NCBI GenBank assembly: GCA_038147755.1
Contig: JAYQTS010000020.1
Coordinates: forward strand, 1 to 9,842
Source of the DNA: UBA5951 sp012269555
GTDB taxonomy: Bacteria; Pseudomonadota; Alphaproteobacteria; Puniceispirillales; Puniceispirillaceae
Length of the DNA: 9,842 bases
Direction of reading: 5' to 3'
In this document: piece after piece, positions 7,335-9,842 of the stretch
How the letters are laid out: each line of letters opens with the position of its first letter
Numbering within the stretch: the stretch's first letter is position 1
Position numbers and translations under genes: made by a program
The notes under the pieces: generated by a model
The model's database searches: none
What the model was told of the DNA's origin: nothing
The model's input: the letters and a program-made list of their open reading frames with translations, nothing else

Positions 7335-7584
7335 AAATTAGATTTTAGGATTTATACAATTTTATTTTTATTTCGGGCATAAAATAAGTTATGTGGAAAT
7401 AAATTTTTTAAATTCTTTTATTATTTTAAAATAAAATTCCTTCATTTGATATGCAAGCAGGCTAATTGCCTCCAAATTTGAAGCTCTTAATTAATGAGCA
7501 TTTGATAAAATTTTCTCAACACAGGAAATGGTTTTAAGGTACTAAAGTGTATTTTAAGTTTTGAAAAACCTCTCACCTAGGAAA
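7335..7584. other. AT-rich intergenic region upstream of dctP
   Basis: These 250 bp hold no convincing gene. They should contain the dctP promoter; a TATAAA-like element lies close to the gene, but no confident -35 was found. Two weak symmetric elements are visible. One is a 17-bp element at about 7483-7499 with arms GCTC and GAGC around an AT core. The other is the 14-bp AT palindrome TTATTTTAAAATAA at 7421-7434. A short AGGC/GCCT hairpin lies around 7457-7476. None has the stem plus T-run expected of a strong terminator. The GCTC/GAGC element could be an operator for the TRAP operon, but this is speculative. Confidence 0.4.
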
Positions 7585-7989
7585 TTATTCTTTTTCTTCC
7601 TTAAAATGTTTATCTGCAATCCAATTAATTAAGTTGATTTCTTGTTTTTCGTGAAGAGAGACATAAGTAAAAATCATATTTGTTACATTAGTGACTAATT
7701 CTTTAGGATAAGGCAAATACGTAAGTTCTTGCCTCCCAAAAGAGGGACTTGCCGTCCCAAGTTGCCAATTTGTCTCAATCCTTGTATTTACAAGTTTGAG
7801 CGTTGGACCTCCCGTTTTTGACTCTATTTCATTAGGAAAATCAGATAGTTTTAAATAGGCCATTTTATCATTTGATTGCGTGAATCCATCTATAAATTCA
7901 GTTGATAGTAGCAATATATCTTTCTTTATATCATTCTCAGACATGTGAGAATGCAAGAACCCATCATGCATATGAATATTTGATAACAT
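7585..7989 (-). CDS. Hypothetical protein of 134 residues downstream of the ureohydrolase
   Basis: I do not recognise this family. The protein is intact, soluble-looking, free of cysteine and without a signal peptide or membrane segment. The first 15 residues contain four histidines (H6, H8, H13, H15 in IHMHDGFLHSHM), which could bind a metal. Two better-conserved-looking stretches follow: KTGGPTLKLVNTRIETNWQL (58-77) and LTYLPYPKELV (89-99). The C-terminus is charged (HFKEEKE). ATG 7989 is supported by AAGGA (7999-8003) 9 bases upstream. The gene starts 21 bp after the ureohydrolase stop on the same strand, so the two are probably cotranscribed and may act together, for example in metal delivery or an adjacent step. 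It does not look like HypA, the nickel chaperone-type partner of guanidine hydrolase: there are no CxxC pairs. Real-gene status is supported by the ribosome binding site, spacing and complete frame. Confidence 0.7.
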   Translation of the reverse strand: MLSNIHMHDGFLHSHMSENDIKKDILLLSTEFIDGFTQSNDKMAYLKLSDFPNEIESKTGGPTLKLVNTRIETNWQLGTASPSFGRQELTYLPYPKELVTNVTNMIFTYVSLHEKQEINLINWIADKHFKEEKE

Positions 7990-8010
7990 TTTGAATATTC
8001 CTTATATGTC

Positions 8011-9237
8011 TCAATCGATATTAGACCACCTGCTTCCTTCAAACTCTCCAGCAGGAATTTCAACAGGTTTATCAATATGTTTACGATGCTTGCCGAGGCT
8101 TCCAGAAACGGTCATTGCTCCAAGAACCTCAACGATAACTCGGGTACCCATAAGGGCGGTGATTTCAGATTGGTCATATGGAGGTGACACCTCTACTAAT
8201 TCCATTCCACAAATACCTTCAGCTGCGACACCAGCAACAAGTTGCAATGCCTCTCGTGGGAGAAAACCTCCAGGCTCGGCCAACCTGTACCAGGAACAAA
8301 TCCGCAGTCTATGCTATCAATGTCAAACGACATATATACCATGTCTGTATCTTTCCAGGCTAGTTCAGAGCTATTTCTATAGTTTTCTCAATACCTAATT
8401 TTTCTACATCACTCATGGTTAAGATATTAGTATTACGCTCTCTTGCTACTTCCACTGCCTCTCTTGGTACCTGCCAACCACCAATTCCTACTTGAACCAG
8501 GTTTTCAGGTTTAACATTATCTAAATTTGTTGCGTGAAACCAAGGAGTTGTATGCATACGCTCATCGAGGTCTTTTTCCTGAATATCAGCATGTCGGTCA
8601 AAGTGAATTATTCCAATCCTCTTCGATGTGCATTCTGCAATGCCTCGAACAGTTGGAAATCAATTGAATGGTCCCCACAAGGATAATTGGGAAGTGAACC
8701 ATGAAAAAACGTGAGAGCAAGCGCGCGAAATTTGGTCAAACGTTTTCTCTATATTTGCAGGTATCGTAAAAATATCTCCTGCATCACATAACGTCATCTG
8801 CTCTCTGAGATCCACCGCCATTTCATAGTTATATGGGGTATACAAAGCAGAAATTTTTCGAATTCCTTGAGGCCAAATCTCGTACCTGGGCGGTAGGTAG
8901 TTCCTCCATCGAAAGGAGCGCCAAGTATTGTGGCATCATAGTTTTTTACATCATTTACATTTTCAGCATATGGTGCTTTCAAAAAGGTATTTATTCCAGC
9001 GAAATGTGGTAATTCCCCTCTAGAGAAAGTCGGGATACTTTTATCTTCTATGCTGTCTGCACCGGTTAGACCCATCTTCAAAGCCCATGATTTTTCTTCA
9101 TTAAGCCTATTTTTGGGAATTTTTCCTTCTTCTTTAGCAGATTTCCATCCTTGAAGTTCATCTAAATTGGGGTGATGAAACCTTTTTTCAATTTTACTTT
9201 TAAAATCCAAAATTTTTCTTATATCGTCTCTCGACAT
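8011..9237 (-). pseudogene. Long-form ureohydrolase (agmatinase / guanidinase / guanidine hydrolase family), multiply frameshifted
   Basis: Dinuclear-metal enzyme that cleaves a guanidino group to urea. Joining the frames gives about 409 residues. A roughly 100-residue N-terminal region precedes ATILGAPFDGGTTYRPGTRFG. Then come GDHSIDF (metal His), HFDRHADIQEKDLDERMHTTPW (8610-8543; ligands Asp, His, Asp in DRHAD), VQVGIGGWQVPREAV, SFDIDSIDCGFVPGTGW (ligands Asp and Asp in DID), EPGGFLPREAL and ELVEVSPPYD. All six expected ligands are present. Single-base disruptions lie near 8873, in the T6 run at 8704-8709, near 8657, near 8365 and near 8279. A compensated pair at about 8677-8690 turns the expected PIILGGDH into PNYPCGDH. 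ATG 9237 has AAGGA 7 bases upstream. The long N-terminus and the PGTGW/SPPYD wording recall the nickel-dependent guanidine hydrolase (GdmH/Sll1077) branch more than E. coli SpeB (306 residues); this is from memory, not a search. The 134-residue gene follows after 21 bp, and the amidase diverges. Confidence 0.88.
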
Positions 9238-9290
9238 TAAAACTTCCTTTCAAAAAACCAGATACTAATTCATATAACAAATTGATAACC

Positions 9291-9302
9291 AACATCGATG
9301 TT
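9291..9302. repeat. 12-bp perfect palindrome between divergent ureohydrolase and amidase genes
   Basis: AACATCGATGTT is a perfect inverted repeat, 54 bp upstream of the ureohydrolase ATG and 107 bp upstream of the amidase ATG. It could be the operator of a dimeric regulator controlling one or both genes. The following T run would resemble a terminator on the plus strand, but no plus-strand gene ends here, and the stem has no unpaired loop. A chance 12-mer in AT-rich DNA is possible. Confidence 0.4.
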
Positions 9303-9378
9303 TTTTTTGCATCACACTGGTTTAAAATTAGCACATGACTCATTCAAAAAAAAAGGCTACCTTTGATCACATAATAAT

Positions 9379-9392
9379 GTCAACAGTCAACA
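9379..9392. repeat. Tandem heptamer GTCAACA x2 upstream of the amidase
   Basis: Two head-to-tail copies of GTCAACA lie 17 bp upstream of the amidase ATG. On the opposite strand they read as two TGTTGAC units that include a TTGACA-like -35 for the ureohydrolase direction. The site could be a regulator half-site pair, but it is short and no -10 at good spacing was found. Confidence 0.3.
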
Positions 9393-9408
9393 TAATATCA
9401 TAGGCGCT

Positions 9409-9842
9409 ATGTTTTCCTCCTCCACTTCAAACGAGCTAAATGATAAAACAGCTACTGAACTTCTTGAATTAATTAACAAACGAGAGATAGGCTGTGTTGA
9501 GTTAATAAATAGTTGTATAAACCGGTATGAGACAATAAATCATTCCATCAATGCAATTGTTGAGACAAACTTCGATGAGGCTATAAAAATTTGCAAAACA
9601 CTAGATAGTGATTCTAGCGTAAAAACAGATGGTGCAACTAGCCTTCCATTACCTATCGGCATAAAAGATTTGAACGATGTAAAGGGTTTAAAAACATCAT
9701 ACGGGTCACCACTTTTTAAAGATAACGTCGCTGAGGAAGATGATGATGTTGTTAGTAGTTTAAGAAAATTTTCTGCTATAATTTTCGGGAAAACTAATGT
9801 ACCAGAACACGGGTTTGGAGCGACAACAACTAATCCATTACA
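9409..9842 (+). CDS. Amidase-signature hydrolase (GatA/AtzF-like), N-terminal part (cut by window edge)
   Basis: The first 144 codons of a Ser-cisSer-Lys amidase, a cytosolic enzyme that hydrolyses an amide to acid plus ammonia. Visible family features are the helical start TATELLELINKREIGCVELI (14-33), INAIVE (47-52), and PLPIGIKDLNDVKG (80-93) with the catalytic Lys86. TSYGSPLFKDNVAEEDDDVV and the conserved GKTNVPEHGFG follow. The two catalytic serines lie beyond the right edge. ATG 9409 is the first start in frame after the intergenic gap; TAGG 4 bases upstream is a weak ribosome binding site. The gene diverges from the ureohydrolase across 171 bp, suggesting shared control and linked metabolism, such as cleaving an amide or allophanate-like product. 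The specificity cannot be told from the N-terminus. A GatA of the tRNA amidotransferase is less likely because no gatC or gatB is adjacent within the window. Confidence 0.88.
   Translation, partial: MFSSSTSNELNDKTATELLELINKREIGCVELINSCINRYETINHSINAIVETNFDEAIKICKTLDSDSSVKTDGATSLPLPIGIKDLNDVKGLKTSYGSPLFKDNVAEEDDDVVSSLRKFSAIIFGKTNVPEHGFGATTTNPL

Noticed and set aside
7421..7434. AT palindrome TTATTTTAAAATAA as an operator
   Set aside because: The surrounding region is extremely AT-rich, so symmetric A/T strings are expected by chance.
7585..7989. HypA-like nickel chaperone identity for the 134-residue protein
   Set aside because: HypA needs paired CxxC zinc motifs and an MHE start; this protein has no cysteine at all.
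7991..8398. Plus-strand open frame of 135 codons
   Set aside because: It lies antisense to the 3' part of the ureohydrolase, whose motifs continue through it once frames are joined; the plus-strand product shows no family features.
8360..8845. Separate small genes made of the ureohydrolase fragments
   Set aside because: The fragments are consecutive pieces of one protein (YTPYNY, CDAGDIF, DRHAD, IGGWQVP) separated by single-base shifts, not independent genes.
9238..9408. Guanidine-sensing riboswitch upstream of the ureohydrolase
   Set aside because: I looked for the ACGR-loop hairpins of guanidine-II and the conserved blocks of guanidine-I in the leader and saw neither; a covariance-model search would settle it.
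1..9842. CRISPR arrays, insertion sequences, tRNA or rRNA genes
   Set aside because: No spaced identical repeats, transposase motifs, terminal inverted repeats or tRNA arms were seen.

Overview
The window is AT-rich and gene-dense. It suggests a low-GC, probably marine, proteobacterium, most likely alphaproteobacterial. This is inferred from a complete TRAP transporter, a PhoR/PhoB/PstS-type phosphate module with recognisable Pho boxes, short Shine-Dalgarno sequences and tightly packed genes. The taxon cannot be proven from this sequence alone.

Left part (1-2132, minus strand): a phosphate-starvation module in the order phoR, phoB, pstS-like, with pstS running off the left edge. Each of the two intergenic gaps holds a good match to the 18-bp Pho box on the minus strand, at 997-1014 before phoB and 192-209 before pstS. 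PhoB should therefore activate its own gene and the phosphate-binding-protein gene. PhoR is a soluble form without membrane segments. phoB is broken by two single-base losses around its phospho-acceptor site.

Middle (2238-7334): on the plus strand lie an EamA-type drug/metabolite exporter gene with one frameshift in a T7 run, and an intact M24-family metallohydrolase (Xaa-Pro peptidase / creatinase / ectoine-hydrolase fold). Converging on it from the right, with only 4 bp between stop codons, is a minus-strand tripartite TRAP transporter operon (dctP, dctQ, dctM).

Right part (7335-9842): upstream of the TRAP operon on the same strand are a 134-residue protein I cannot assign and a long-form ureohydrolase gene (agmatinase / guanidinase / guanidine hydrolase group) with at least five frame disruptions. 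All of its metal-binding motifs can still be read once the frames are joined. Diverging from it, and cut by the right edge, is an amidase-signature hydrolase.

Taken together, 3.2-9.8 kb looks like a catabolic island for an imported small nitrogenous compound: TRAP uptake, a guanidino-group or amidine hydrolase, an amidase, an M24 C-N hydrolase and an exporter. The substrate is unknown; a guanidino compound is the best inference. Three genes carry single-base disruptions, mostly in short homopolymers, so sequence error must be excluded before any of them is called a true pseudogene.
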